Source: Arthrobacter sp. CJ23 (GTDB lineage: Bacteria; Actinomycetota; Actinomycetes; Actinomycetales; Micrococcaceae). Taken from it: a stretch of DNA of 64,000 nt. Below, in pieces: positions 12,069 to 18,991 of this stretch (position 1 is the first letter of the stretch; each line of letters begins with the position of its first letter). The stretch spans positions 1-64,000 of the forward strand of contig NZ_CP102950.1 of NCBI RefSeq assembly GCF_024741795.1. The letters run 5' to 3'. Below the pieces are notes generated by a model that ran no database searches, was not told the origin of the DNA, and saw only the letters and a program-made list of their open reading frames with translations. The position numbers and the translations under genes are program-made.

Positions 12069-12144
12069 GGGGGCATGGCGCAATTGGTAGCGCACCTGCT
12101 TTGCAAGCAGGGGGTTCGGGGTTCGAGTCCCCGTGCCTCCACCA
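12069..12144 (+). tRNA. tRNA-Ala (anticodon TGC)
   Basis: The 76-nt gene includes an encoded CCA end. The acceptor arm GGGGGCA/TGCCTCC contains a G3-U70 wobble pair, the known identity element for alanyl-tRNA synthetase. The anticodon stem CCTGC/GCAGG displays TGC. The T arm carries GGTTCGAGTCC. A -10-like TATGAT at 12045-12050 lies 18 bp upstream. Confidence 0.98.
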
Positions 12145-12148
12145 TAAG

Positions 12149-12179
12149 AAAGTCCCGGTCAGAAATGACCGGGACTTTT
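12149..12179 (+). terminator. Rho-independent terminator after tRNA-Ala
   Basis: The hairpin has AAAGTCCCGGTCA and TGACCGGGACTTT arms around the loop GAAA, and the T-run is formed by the 3' arm itself. It starts 4 bp after the tRNA CCA end and closes the tRNA unit before the next gene at 12221. Confidence 0.85.
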
Positions 12180-12220
12180 GCATTTAAGCGGCACCTGCCT
12201 GCTCCCGATAGGGTTTGAAC

Positions 12221-13141
12221 GTGAATCTTCTTATTGCCGCCCTGGGCGTGCTGGGGGTTGCATCGTCCGGCCCGCTGATTGCCGGCACGCTGGGGGCAAC
12301 GTCCGTGAGCGCCCTGGCCATCGCCTTCTGGCGCAATGCGATCGGCGCGGCGGTCATGTCCGCCCCCGTCCTGGTCCGCGAACCACGCCAGTTCGGCAAG
12401 GTGACCCGGCACGAGTTCACCTGGTCCGCCGTCGCAGGCACCGCCCTGGCCCTGCACTTCGCCTGCTTCATCACCTCGCTGCAGCTGACCTCCGTGGCGG
12501 CCGCCAGCGCCCTCGTGTGCCTGCAGTCGGCCTGGATCGCCGTCTTCCAGCTCTTCCGCGGCACCCGGCACCGCTGGCCGGTCCTGGTGGGCCTGGGGAT
12601 CGCCTTCGGCGGCGTCGTGGCCATCACAGGCTTCGACATGGGTTCCTCCCCCGAGGCCCTGCTGGGCGACCTCCTGGCCCTTGCCGGCGGCGCCCTGGCC
12701 GGCCTCTACACACTGGCCGGAGGCAGGGCCCGCCAGACGATGGGCGTGGGGGTCTACACAACGCTCTGCTACGGCCTGTGCGCCGCCATGGTGGCCGTGC
12801 TGGCCCTCTTCATGCGCCAGCCGCTCACAGGGTTCGACGCCGGCGGCTGGCTGGGGATTCTCGCCATCACCGTCTGTGCGCAGCTGGTGGGGCACACCGC
12901 GTTCAACCATCTCCTGGCGACCATGAGCCCGTTGCTGGTCTCCATGATCATCCTGCTGGAGATCCCCGGAGCCGCGATCCTTGCAGCGATCTTCCTGCAC
13001 GAGACGCTGCCGGCCGGGACCTACGCCGGCCTGGCGCTCATCCTGGCCGGACTCGCCGTCGTGGTGGTGGGCCAGATGCGGAACAAGGGTGGCGAGGCGG
13101 ACGCTGCGGCTCCGAAGATCGCCGGGCTCGGCACCGACTGA
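12221..13141 (+). CDS. EamA/DMT-superfamily transporter
   Basis: The 306-residue integral membrane protein has about ten hydrophobic helices in two homologous halves, the layout of the EamA (drug/metabolite transporter) family. Features include an N-terminal helix rich in Gly/Val, a conserved AFWRNAIGA-type block at the end of helix 2, and AGGALAGLYTLAGG at the start of the second half. The C-terminal helix reads LALILAGLAVVVVGQ. GTG at 12221 is preferred over TTG at 12215. These proteins usually export amino acids or other metabolites; the substrate cannot be read from sequence. It stands alone between a tRNA terminator and a convergent glycosyltransferase gene. Confidence 0.85.
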   Translation: MNLLIAALGVLGVASSGPLIAGTLGATSVSALAIAFWRNAIGAAVMSAPVLVREPRQFGKVTRHEFTWSAVAGTALALHFACFITSLQLTSVAAASALVCLQSAWIAVFQLFRGTRHRWPVLVGLGIAFGGVVAITGFDMGSSPEALLGDLLALAGGALAGLYTLAGGRARQTMGVGVYTTLCYGLCAAMVAVLALFMRQPLTGFDAGGWLGILAITVCAQLVGHTAFNHLLATMSPLLVSMIILLEIPGAAILAAIFLHETLPAGTYAGLALILAGLAVVVVGQMRNKGGEADAAAPKIAGLGTD

Positions 13142-13166
13142 CGCCGGCTGCAGGCCGCAGCCGGCG

Positions 13167-14042
13167 TTACTGGCCGCCCCGGCGGGCCACCTGGCTGGAG
13201 TTGGCCGTGTGGATGGCACGCAGGATCTTGGCCGGGAAGTAGACGGAGAAAAACACCACCATGGGTGCCTTCAATGCCATCTTCTTGACGTTGTGGGCCT
13301 TGTACGTGCGGTCGAAGCGCGTCACGTAGTAGCGGTAATCGCGCGGGGAGTCTTCCAAGCGCCGCGCGGACATGCCGGAGACCATCTGCGGCCAGTACTG
13401 CACCTTGAGGTCGTGCTCGGCAAGGTGCAGCGAGAGGTCGATGTCCTCGTGCATCTCGTCCTTCTCGTCCAGGCAGGCTTCATCGCGGATGGTTTCCCAG
13501 GCGGAGCGGCGCAGCGCCATGTTGGAGCCGAAGAGGAAGTGGTACTGGTGCTTGGCCAGGCGGAGCATGAGCTGGCGCATCTTGTCATCGGCCTTGAGTC
13601 CGAAGCGGCGCATGGGCATGTCGTAGTAGACCACGGGGCCGGTGGCGGCCTGCACGGAGGCATCCATGAACGCGATCTGCACCTGTTCCACCCAGTCCGG
13701 TTCGAGCACGGAATCGGCGTCGATGCGGCCCAGGACCTCACCGGTGGCATGGTTGAGGCCGAAGTTGCGGGTGGGGATCAGGCCCTGGGATTCGTCCTGG
13801 CTGAGCAGGATGATGGGGCTCTCCGGATACTCCTGCTGCATCTGGCGGACGATCGAAGCCGTGCGGTCCGTGGACATGTTGTCCACCACGATGATCTCGT
13901 CAGCCGGAGCCGACTGGTAGATGGCAGCGATGAGGCACTGCCGGATGACGGATTCCTCGTTGTAAGCCGGGATGACGATGGAAACGCCCGGCCTGGCGGG
14001 GGCGTCACTGAGTACATCTTGGGTGGATCCATCGGCTGACAT
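13167..14042 (-). CDS. Family 2 glycosyltransferase
   Basis: The 291-residue GT-A fold enzyme transfers a sugar from a nucleotide donor to an unknown acceptor. The donor-binding start SIVIPAYNEE lies near residue 18, the family block IIVVDNMSTDRT near 46, and the metal-binding motif DADS (GRIDADSVLEPDW) near 107. An acidic EDIDLS motif in the acceptor half is a good catalytic-base candidate. There is no multi-helix membrane domain; the C-terminal stretch MALKAPMVVFFSVYFPAKI could lie at the membrane surface. ATG at 14042 was chosen because the frame upstream is Arg-rich and unlike the family, although GGAG lies unusually close to it. A strong hairpin separates it from the next minus-strand gene upstream. 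Confidence 0.8.
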   Translation of the reverse strand: MSADGSTQDVLSDAPARPGVSIVIPAYNEESVIRQCLIAAIYQSAPADEIIVVDNMSTDRTASIVRQMQQEYPESPIILLSQDESQGLIPTRNFGLNHATGEVLGRIDADSVLEPDWVEQVQIAFMDASVQAATGPVVYYDMPMRRFGLKADDKMRQLMLRLAKHQYHFLFGSNMALRRSAWETIRDEACLDEKDEMHEDIDLSLHLAEHDLKVQYWPQMVSGMSARRLEDSPRDYRYYVTRFDRTYKAHNVKKMALKAPMVVFFSVYFPAKILRAIHTANSSQVARRGGQ

Positions 14043-14107
14043 CTCCACAAATCTAACATCACGCCGCGGGACATTGCCGGAGGTCCGGGTTACGTCTGGA
14101 TAAACAC

Positions 14108-14140
14108 TGAGGGGATTCCGGCGGTGCCGGAATCCCCTCA
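14108..14140 (-). terminator. Strong stem-loop downstream of the amphipathic-repeat gene
   Basis: Arms TGAGGGGATTCCGGC and GCCGGAATCCCCTCA are exact complements around a 3-bp loop (GGT). The element lies between the minus-strand gene ending at 14184 and the glycosyltransferase starting at 14042, so it probably ends the transcript of the former. No clear T-run follows on the minus strand. Confidence 0.6.
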
Positions 14141-14183
14141 CATTGTTTGCTGGCGCGGGCTACAGGGCCCGTCCGCCGTGCAG

Positions 14184-15203
14184 CTACTTGCCGTCAGCGT
14201 CCCCTGAAGCGGTGCTCCCGGCGGCCTTGGCGTCGCTTTCCTTGTGCAGGCTCGCCGCGATGTTCTTGACCGCGGTCTTGGCGTCGGTGGCAACCTTGGC
14301 GGCTGTCTCTTTGGCTTCCTCGGCGGCGTGCTGGACTTTCTCGGACACCTCTTCGGCGGCGTGCTGGACTTTCTCGGACACCTCTTCGGCGGCGTGCTGG
14401 ACTTTCTCGGACACCTCTTCGGCGGCTTCCTTGATGGCTTCCTTGGCTTCGGCCACGGGGCCGGCCACCGGAGCGGCGGGGGCAGCAGGAGCGGCGGGCA
14501 CCGGGGCCGGAGTGACAGGTACCGGGGTCTTCCACGGGTCCTCGACCGGCTTGGAAGCCTTCCACGCGGCAACGCCCGCAGCCACGGCTGCGGCGATGAC
14601 GGTAACGATCAGCAAGCCCCGCTTCTTGGGCTTGCGCGGCCGGGTGAGTTCGGCGCTGACTGCCTTGGACGCTTCCCCGGCCACGGCCTTCAGCTGGGAT
14701 CCGGCCGTCTGGGCCTGGTCCTGCAGGGTGTGCACCACTCCGGAATCCACCAGTTTCTGGGCTACGGCATCAACCTGGGCAGGGGCGTTCTCCAGGGCGT
14801 GGTGGACCACCTCGGAGGCGTGGCCGAGCTGTTCGGAGAGCTTGGGCAGGTACTCGTCCACCACCTTGTCGCGTGCAATGCCCAGGGCAGGGGTGGCCTT
14901 GTTGAGGGCTTCCTGGATTTTGGGCGTGGCGTCATCCACGGCGTCATGGATCTTCGGCGCGAGGTTCGCCAGGCCTTCCTGGAGGCGCGGCGTGACGGTT
15001 GCGACGCCGTCGGCGAGGTTGTGCGCTGCCGTCTTCAGACCCTCCTGGATCTTCGGGGAAGCACTGTCAATACCGTGCTGCAGGCGGGGAACAGCCCAGT
15101 TCACGGCTGCTTCGACGCGGGGCGCAGCCCAGTCGCGGGCGTTGTCCACACCCGCGGCGACGGAGTGTTCAAGTTCACGGGCAATCCGGTCTGATTTTTT
15201 CAC
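14184..15203 (-). CDS. Amphipathic-repeat protein with one central membrane helix (apolipoprotein-like)
   Basis: I do not recognise a characterised family. The 339-residue protein has an N-terminal half (1-190) built of amphipathic helices with recurring P-K/R-I/L-Q-E-G/A-L units about every 11-22 residues (for example near 50, 72, 83 and 94). This periodicity is like exchangeable apolipoproteins. A basic stretch RPRKPKKR precedes one hydrophobic helix (197-214). A Pro/Ala linker (230-250) follows, then a C-terminal coiled coil containing three exact EEVSEKVQHAA repeats (262-294). GTG at 15203 has a good GGGAGG site. It could act in envelope or lipid-surface organisation, but that is inference. 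It is followed by a strong stem-loop. Confidence 0.7.
   Translation of the reverse strand: MKKSDRIARELEHSVAAGVDNARDWAAPRVEAAVNWAVPRLQHGIDSASPKIQEGLKTAAHNLADGVATVTPRLQEGLANLAPKIHDAVDDATPKIQEALNKATPALGIARDKVVDEYLPKLSEQLGHASEVVHHALENAPAQVDAVAQKLVDSGVVHTLQDQAQTAGSQLKAVAGEASKAVSAELTRPRKPKKRGLLIVTVIAAAVAAGVAAWKASKPVEDPWKTPVPVTPAPVPAAPAAPAAPVAGPVAEAKEAIKEAAEEVSEKVQHAAEEVSEKVQHAAEEVSEKVQHAAEEAKETAAKVATDAKTAVKNIAASLHKESDAKAAGSTASGDADGK
14318..14416. repeat. Three tandem copies of a 33-bp coding repeat
   Basis: Units at 14318-14350, 14351-14383 and 14384-14416 are nearly identical at the DNA level, with one difference in the first copy. They encode an 11-residue coiled-coil repeat on the minus strand. 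Nucleotide identity rather than just amino-acid identity points to recent slippage expansion, and copy number may vary between strains. Confidence 0.9.
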
Positions 15204-15356
15204 AATTACCTCCCGATACACATGCTGATTAATTGTTAGCCTACGTCGCCTGACCCGCACGGGCCATTCATCTGAAGGATTGTCGGGAGATTTCACCGAG
15301 CGCGGAACCGCCCCCACGGCTCCTTTGGCGTTGACCCTGCATGAAAGAATGTGGCT

Positions 15357-15899
15357 ATGACCATCGCAACAGCAAAAGCAACCATCCACACGAACCTCGG
15401 CGACATCGTGGTTGACCTCTTCGGCAACCACGCCCCCAAGACGGTCGCCAACTTCGTCGGCCTGGCCACGGGCGAAAAGTCCTGGACGCACCCGGAAACC
15501 GGCGAAGACAAGACCGGTACCCCGCTGTACAACGGCACCATCTTCCACCGCATCATCAAGGACTTCATGATCCAGGCCGGCGATCCGCTGGGCCGCGGCG
15601 TGGGCGGACCGGGCTACAAGTTCGACGACGAAATCCACCCGGAACTGAACTTCAACTCCCCCTACAAGCTGGCCATGGCCAACGCCGGCATCCAGATGGG
15701 CAAGGGCACCAACGGCTCGCAGTTCTTCATCACCACCGTCAACACCGACTGGCTGTTCGGCAAGCACAGCATCTTCGGCGAGGTTGTGGATGAAGAGTCC
15801 CGCAAGGTTGTCGACGCCATCGAAGCCGTCCGCACCGGCATGGGCGACCGCCCTGTTGAAGACGTCGTCATCAACAGCATCGACGTCGTACAGCTCTAG
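15357..15899 (+). CDS. ppiA: Peptidyl-prolyl cis-trans isomerase, cyclophilin type
   Basis: Cyclophilins speed the cis-trans isomerisation of X-Pro bonds. The 180-residue cytosolic protein has no signal peptide and spans one cyclophilin domain. Active-site blocks are FHRIIKDFMIQAGDP near 62-76, GSQFFITT near 120-127, and LFGKHSIFGEV near 134-144. The catalytic Arg is in FHRI, and the Phe and Gln of DFMIQAGDP are present. His replaces the Trp that confers cyclosporin sensitivity in human CypA (LFGKHSIFGEV), as in many bacterial forms. ATG at 15357 was chosen over the GTG two codons upstream. The ppiA-rhomboid order is common in Micrococcales. Confidence 0.95.
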   Translation: MTIATAKATIHTNLGDIVVDLFGNHAPKTVANFVGLATGEKSWTHPETGEDKTGTPLYNGTIFHRIIKDFMIQAGDPLGRGVGGPGYKFDDEIHPELNFNSPYKLAMANAGIQMGKGTNGSQFFITTVNTDWLFGKHSIFGEVVDEESRKVVDAIEAVRTGMGDRPVEDVVINSIDVVQL

Positions 15900-15950
15900 T
15901 CACAGCAGGCCGGCGCCACTGGCCGGCTGCCAACTAAGAGAACTGAGCAA

Positions 15951-16832
15951 ATGAGTTACGGAATCCCGGCGGCAGAGCCGTCCGCAGACATCCCGGTGTG
16001 TCCCCGGCACCCGGACAGGCCTTCCTATGTCCGGTGCCAGCGCTGCGGGCGCCCTGCGTGCCCCGAATGCCAGCGGGCGGCCGCCGTCGGGTTCCAATGC
16101 ATTGACTGCGTCAATGAAACAAAACGCACGACGCCAGGCGTCCAGTCCGTCTACGGCGGCACCTTGGCCGCTGGCCGGCCCTTGGCGACGTACCTGATTA
16201 TCGCGCTTTGCGTTGTGGTCTACGTGCTGCAGTGGCTGGTCCCGGGCGACGTTCTGGCTGATCAGTTTGCCTTTGCCGCCGGATATGTCCAGCCAGACGT
16301 TGGTCAGTTCGAACCATGGCGGATGCTGACTGCCGCCTTCCTGCACTCCCAGGGTTTCCTGCTCCACATCGTGCTCAACATGTACACGCTCTGGATCTTC
16401 GGGCAGGCCCTTGAACCGATCCTGGGCCGCTTGCGGTTCCTTGCGGTCTATGTTCTTTCCGCCATCGGTGGATCCGTGGGCTTCCTGCTGCTCACCCCCT
16501 TGTTTGCGCCCGGCCACCCGACCAGTCCGGTAGTGGGTGCCTCGGGAGCCATCTTTGGCCTGTTTGGCGCCATGCTGGTGGTCCAGCGGCACCGCGGTGG
16601 CGACACCAGGCAGCTCTGGATCCTGATCGCCATCAACGGCGTGATCGGATTCATGGTGCCCAGCATCGCCTGGCAGGCCCACTTGGGCGGCCTGGTGACT
16701 GGTGCGCTGAGCGCCGCGGTCATCGCCTACGCCCCGCGGGGCAAGAACCGCAGCCTGCTGCAGGCCGCCGGGCTGGTCCTGGTGCTCGTCCTGCTGGCCC
16801 TGGCCGCCTGGATCCGCGTCACGACGGGCTAG
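15951..16832 (+). CDS. Rhomboid intramembrane serine protease with N-terminal zinc-finger-like domain
   Basis: Rhomboids cleave substrate proteins within the membrane. The 293-residue protein starts with a Cys/His-rich cytosolic module (C17, H20, C29, C32, C37, C40, C50, C53) resembling a B-box-type zinc finger. Six or seven membrane helices follow from about 78. The catalytic dyad is Ser198 in GASGAIFG and His244 in WQAHLGG; the accessory HIVLNMYTL block around 139-147 is also conserved. ATG at 15951 lies 51 bp after ppiA, so cotranscription is possible. Its substrates are unknown. The class E sortase further downstream is one of several single-pass proteins encoded nearby, but no link is visible. 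Confidence 0.9.
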   Translation: MSYGIPAAEPSADIPVCPRHPDRPSYVRCQRCGRPACPECQRAAAVGFQCIDCVNETKRTTPGVQSVYGGTLAAGRPLATYLIIALCVVVYVLQWLVPGDVLADQFAFAAGYVQPDVGQFEPWRMLTAAFLHSQGFLLHIVLNMYTLWIFGQALEPILGRLRFLAVYVLSAIGGSVGFLLLTPLFAPGHPTSPVVGASGAIFGLFGAMLVVQRHRGGDTRQLWILIAINGVIGFMVPSIAWQAHLGGLVTGALSAAVIAYAPRGKNRSLLQAAGLVLVLVLLALAAWIRVTTG

Positions 16833-17633
16833 TTCTCCTCACCCCCGCATCCCCTGCTTGTATCTCCGCCTGCACCTCTGCACGCGGCCGTTCAGTGCTG
16901 CCCGGAAGTTTTCCACAGCCGTTATCCACACTGTGCGTAACTTACATGGTTGTAGTTCTGGCGCCGCCGCCCCGCAAGGAGCCTAAGTTAGCCCGCACAG
17001 CCGCTTTTCCCTGAGCCAGAGTCCACAGCTGTGGATAACTTTCGCCCACAGCCTCCTGTTTTTGTGGACAACCGCGGGTTTGGCGGGACTGCTGTGGACA
17101 ACGTCGGCGACTCGGGGTGGAACAGGCTGCTATCAACAGGGTTATCAACAATGTTAATAACTTCCATGGCTGTAGTTTGAGTCTTGCGAAGGGCCCCGGA
17201 TCCCAGTACTGGGGCGGATTGTCATCGTTCAGCCGGATGTTTGTCCCCATCTGTGGATAACTTGTGGGTAGTGGCTTGTTGTTAAGTGGGTAACACCGCT
17301 TGCCTCCCCGGCTGCACCCCGAGCGCCTCGCGCGGGCACGCAAGCAGCGGCCGCTGGATGAAGAATTCAATCCGTCCGGGGTGAACAATCCATGAAGCCG
17401 CAGACACTATCCACAGCGTTGTTCACATTGGGCATAACTCCTCTGACGGGGTGGAGGTGATGGAAACTCCCGCAATGCCGGTTCTTTTCCCCAGGAATGC
17501 GTGGATGTCCACACGAGTTATCCACGCCTGTGGATAAAGTTACGCACTTCTGTGGACAGCAGCTGTGGAGATCCCGGCCCTGCGCAGGCCCAAACCGTGC
17601 ACAGCCCAAACCCCACCCAGCTCCAAACGCCGC
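16833..17633. other. 800-bp gene-free region with a dense DnaA-box cluster
   Basis: No credible gene fills this gap. Exact TTATCCACA boxes (either strand) lie at 16922-16930, 17030-17038, 17252-17260 and 17529-17537. TGTGGACAA variants, the form favoured in actinobacteria, lie at 17063-17071 and 17093-17101. One-mismatch boxes include 16909-16917, 17142-17150 (TTATCAACA), 17407-17415, 17419-17427 and 17518-17526. That is more boxes than the dnaA-dnaN origin, 15 kb away. An AT-rich run at about 17130-17162 lies inside the cluster. It could be a DnaA-titrating or DnaA-reactivating locus, or a second part of the origin; function is inferred. Confidence 0.75.
16921..17177. repeat. Repeated 37-bp module inside the DnaA-box cluster
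   Basis: Copies at 16921-16957 and 17141-17177 agree at 30 of 37 positions by eye. Each starts with GTTATC(C/A)ACA, that is a DnaA box, and ends with AACTT(A/C)CATGG(T/C)TGTAGTT. The spacing between box and tail is the same in both copies, which suggests a composite binding site used twice. Confidence 0.7.
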
Positions 17634-18233
17634 TCAGGCCCAGACGCCCGAGCTTCCCCGGCGGTGGCTGTCCACCAGGTGCGTGTCGATGATCCCCACG
17701 GCCTCCATCAGCGCGTACATGGTGGTGGGCCCGACGAAGGCGAAACCCTTCTTGCGCAGCGCCTTGGAGAGGGCCACGGATTCCGGTGACTGCGTGGGAA
17801 CCTCGCCGAGGGTCCGCGGCTCCGGCGTGGTCTCCGGGCGGAACGACCAGACGAAGTCCACCAGGCCGCCCTCTTCGCGCAGGGCGATGGTTGCCTTGGC
17901 ATTGGTGATGGTGGCCCGGATCTTGAGCCGGTTCCGCACGATGCCGGCATCCAGCATGAGCCGTTCGACGTCGTCCTCGGTGAAGGCAGCGACACTCTCC
18001 GGGTGGAAGTCCAGGAAGGCCGCCCGGAAGCCGGGGCGCTTGCGCAGGATAGTGGCCCAGGACAGTCCTGCCTGGAAGCCTTCGAGGCTGATGCGCTCGT
18101 ACATGCCCTGCTCGTCGCGGACCGGCATGCCCCATTCATGGTCGTAGTACTCGCGCAGGAGCGGATCCACAGACGCCCATGCCGGGCGGGCCAGGCCGTC
18201 GTCGCCGAGGATGGTGCCGTTCTCCGGGGTCAT
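17634..18233 (-). CDS. tag: DNA-3-methyladenine glycosylase I (Tag-like), zinc ligands lost
   Basis: Tag excises 3-methyladenine from alkylated DNA. The 199-residue protein shows the family blocks DPLLREYYDHEWGMP (23-37), EGFQAGLSWATILRKR (51-66), LMLDAGIVRNRLKI and DFVWSF, then GFAFVGPTTMYALMEAVG near 163-180. Compared with E. coli Tag, the zinc ligands Cys4, His17 and Cys179 are replaced by Pro17, Tyr30 and Ser189, and only His185 remains, so it should not hold that zinc. It is the last gene of a minus-strand alkylation-repair run, 56 bp after alkB. Family membership is strong; retained activity is assumed. Confidence 0.88.
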   Translation of the reverse strand: MTPENGTILGDDGLARPAWASVDPLLREYYDHEWGMPVRDEQGMYERISLEGFQAGLSWATILRKRPGFRAAFLDFHPESVAAFTEDDVERLMLDAGIVRNRLKIRATITNAKATIALREEGGLVDFVWSFRPETTPEPRTLGEVPTQSPESVALSKALRKKGFAFVGPTTMYALMEAVGIIDTHLVDSHRRGSSGVWA

Positions 18234-18289
18234 GCGCGCTCCTTCTGCAGTTGGGACAAATCCCTTGTGGTGACCAGTGTGCCTGCCGG

Positions 18290-18991
18290 CTACGACATTC
18301 CCGTGACGCGCATGGTGATGTTGATCCGGCCGTGCTCCAGCCCGCAGTCCTGGGGTGCCGTACCGGGGCGCACCCTGGGGATGCCGTGGTACGCGAAACG
18401 GGAGGGCCCGCCGAACACGAACAAGTCGCCCGATCCGAGCTCGACGTCGGTGTACGGCTTGGTGCGGGTCTCCGTGTTGCCGAAACGGAAGACGCAGCCG
18501 TCACCGATGCTCAGGGAGACCACAGGGGCGCTGGAGCGCTCGTCCTTGTCCTGGTGCATGCCCATGGTGGCCGCGTCGTCGTAGAAGTTCACCAGGGCCG
18601 TGTCCGGGGTGTAGGCGGCAGTGTCATATCCCTCGCCGTAGGCCTCGGCCAGCGCCTTCCGGCCCAGACGCACCATCCACTCCGGGAAGTCGAGCACCCG
18701 CAGGCCGTTCACGTCGCCGGCGTCGCGGGTGTACTTGTACGGCTGCCAGTGCCAGCCAAGGCACACGGTGCGCACGGACATCCGGTGGCCGCCCGGCAGG
18801 GCGGCGGCCCGCAGGGGAACGGGACCTTCGGCCCATTCGTGGAAACGGGCCACGATCCAGCGTTGCTGCTCCGGGCTCAGCCAGCCCGGCACGTGCACCG
18901 CACCCGGAGCGATGACCCGGGGACCGGCGTCGGGCATTCCGTCCTGGACCAGCGAGAGCGGAAACAGCGGCGGGGTTTCGCCGGCACTCAT
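18290..18991 (-). CDS. alkB: AlkB-type Fe(II)/2-oxoglutarate DNA dealkylase
   Basis: AlkB oxidatively removes methyl groups such as 1-methyladenine and 3-methylcytosine from DNA. The 233-residue protein carries the iron-binding triad H146-x-D148 (MHQDKDE) and H202 (RFAYHGI). The 2-oxoglutarate-binding Arg222 and Arg228 lie in GRINITMRVT. NFYDDAATMGMHQDKDE matches the AlkB block, and VVSLSIGDGCVFRFG follows. ATG at 18991 overlaps the stop of the upstream methyltransferase gene (ATGA), so the pair is translationally coupled. The length is close to the E. coli enzyme (216). It belongs to the five-gene alkylation-repair run. Confidence 0.95.
   Translation of the reverse strand: MSAGETPPLFPLSLVQDGMPDAGPRVIAPGAVHVPGWLSPEQQRWIVARFHEWAEGPVPLRAAALPGGHRMSVRTVCLGWHWQPYKYTRDAGDVNGLRVLDFPEWMVRLGRKALAEAYGEGYDTAAYTPDTALVNFYDDAATMGMHQDKDERSSAPVVSLSIGDGCVFRFGNTETRTKPYTDVELGSGDLFVFGGPSRFAYHGIPRVRPGTAPQDCGLEHGRINITMRVTGMS

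Noticed and set aside
14318..14416. Regular repeats considered as a CRISPR array
   Set aside because: Units are directly adjacent without spacers and encode an in-frame coiled coil.
15204..15767. In-frame upstream extension of the amphipathic-repeat gene
   Set aside because: It runs antisense through ppiA and lacks the amphipathic pattern. GTG 15203 has a strong ribosome site.
16942..17388. 148-codon minus-strand frame inside the DnaA-box region
   Set aside because: The sequence is mainly translated box repeats with runs of basic residues and Cys. There is no signal, domain or good ribosome site.
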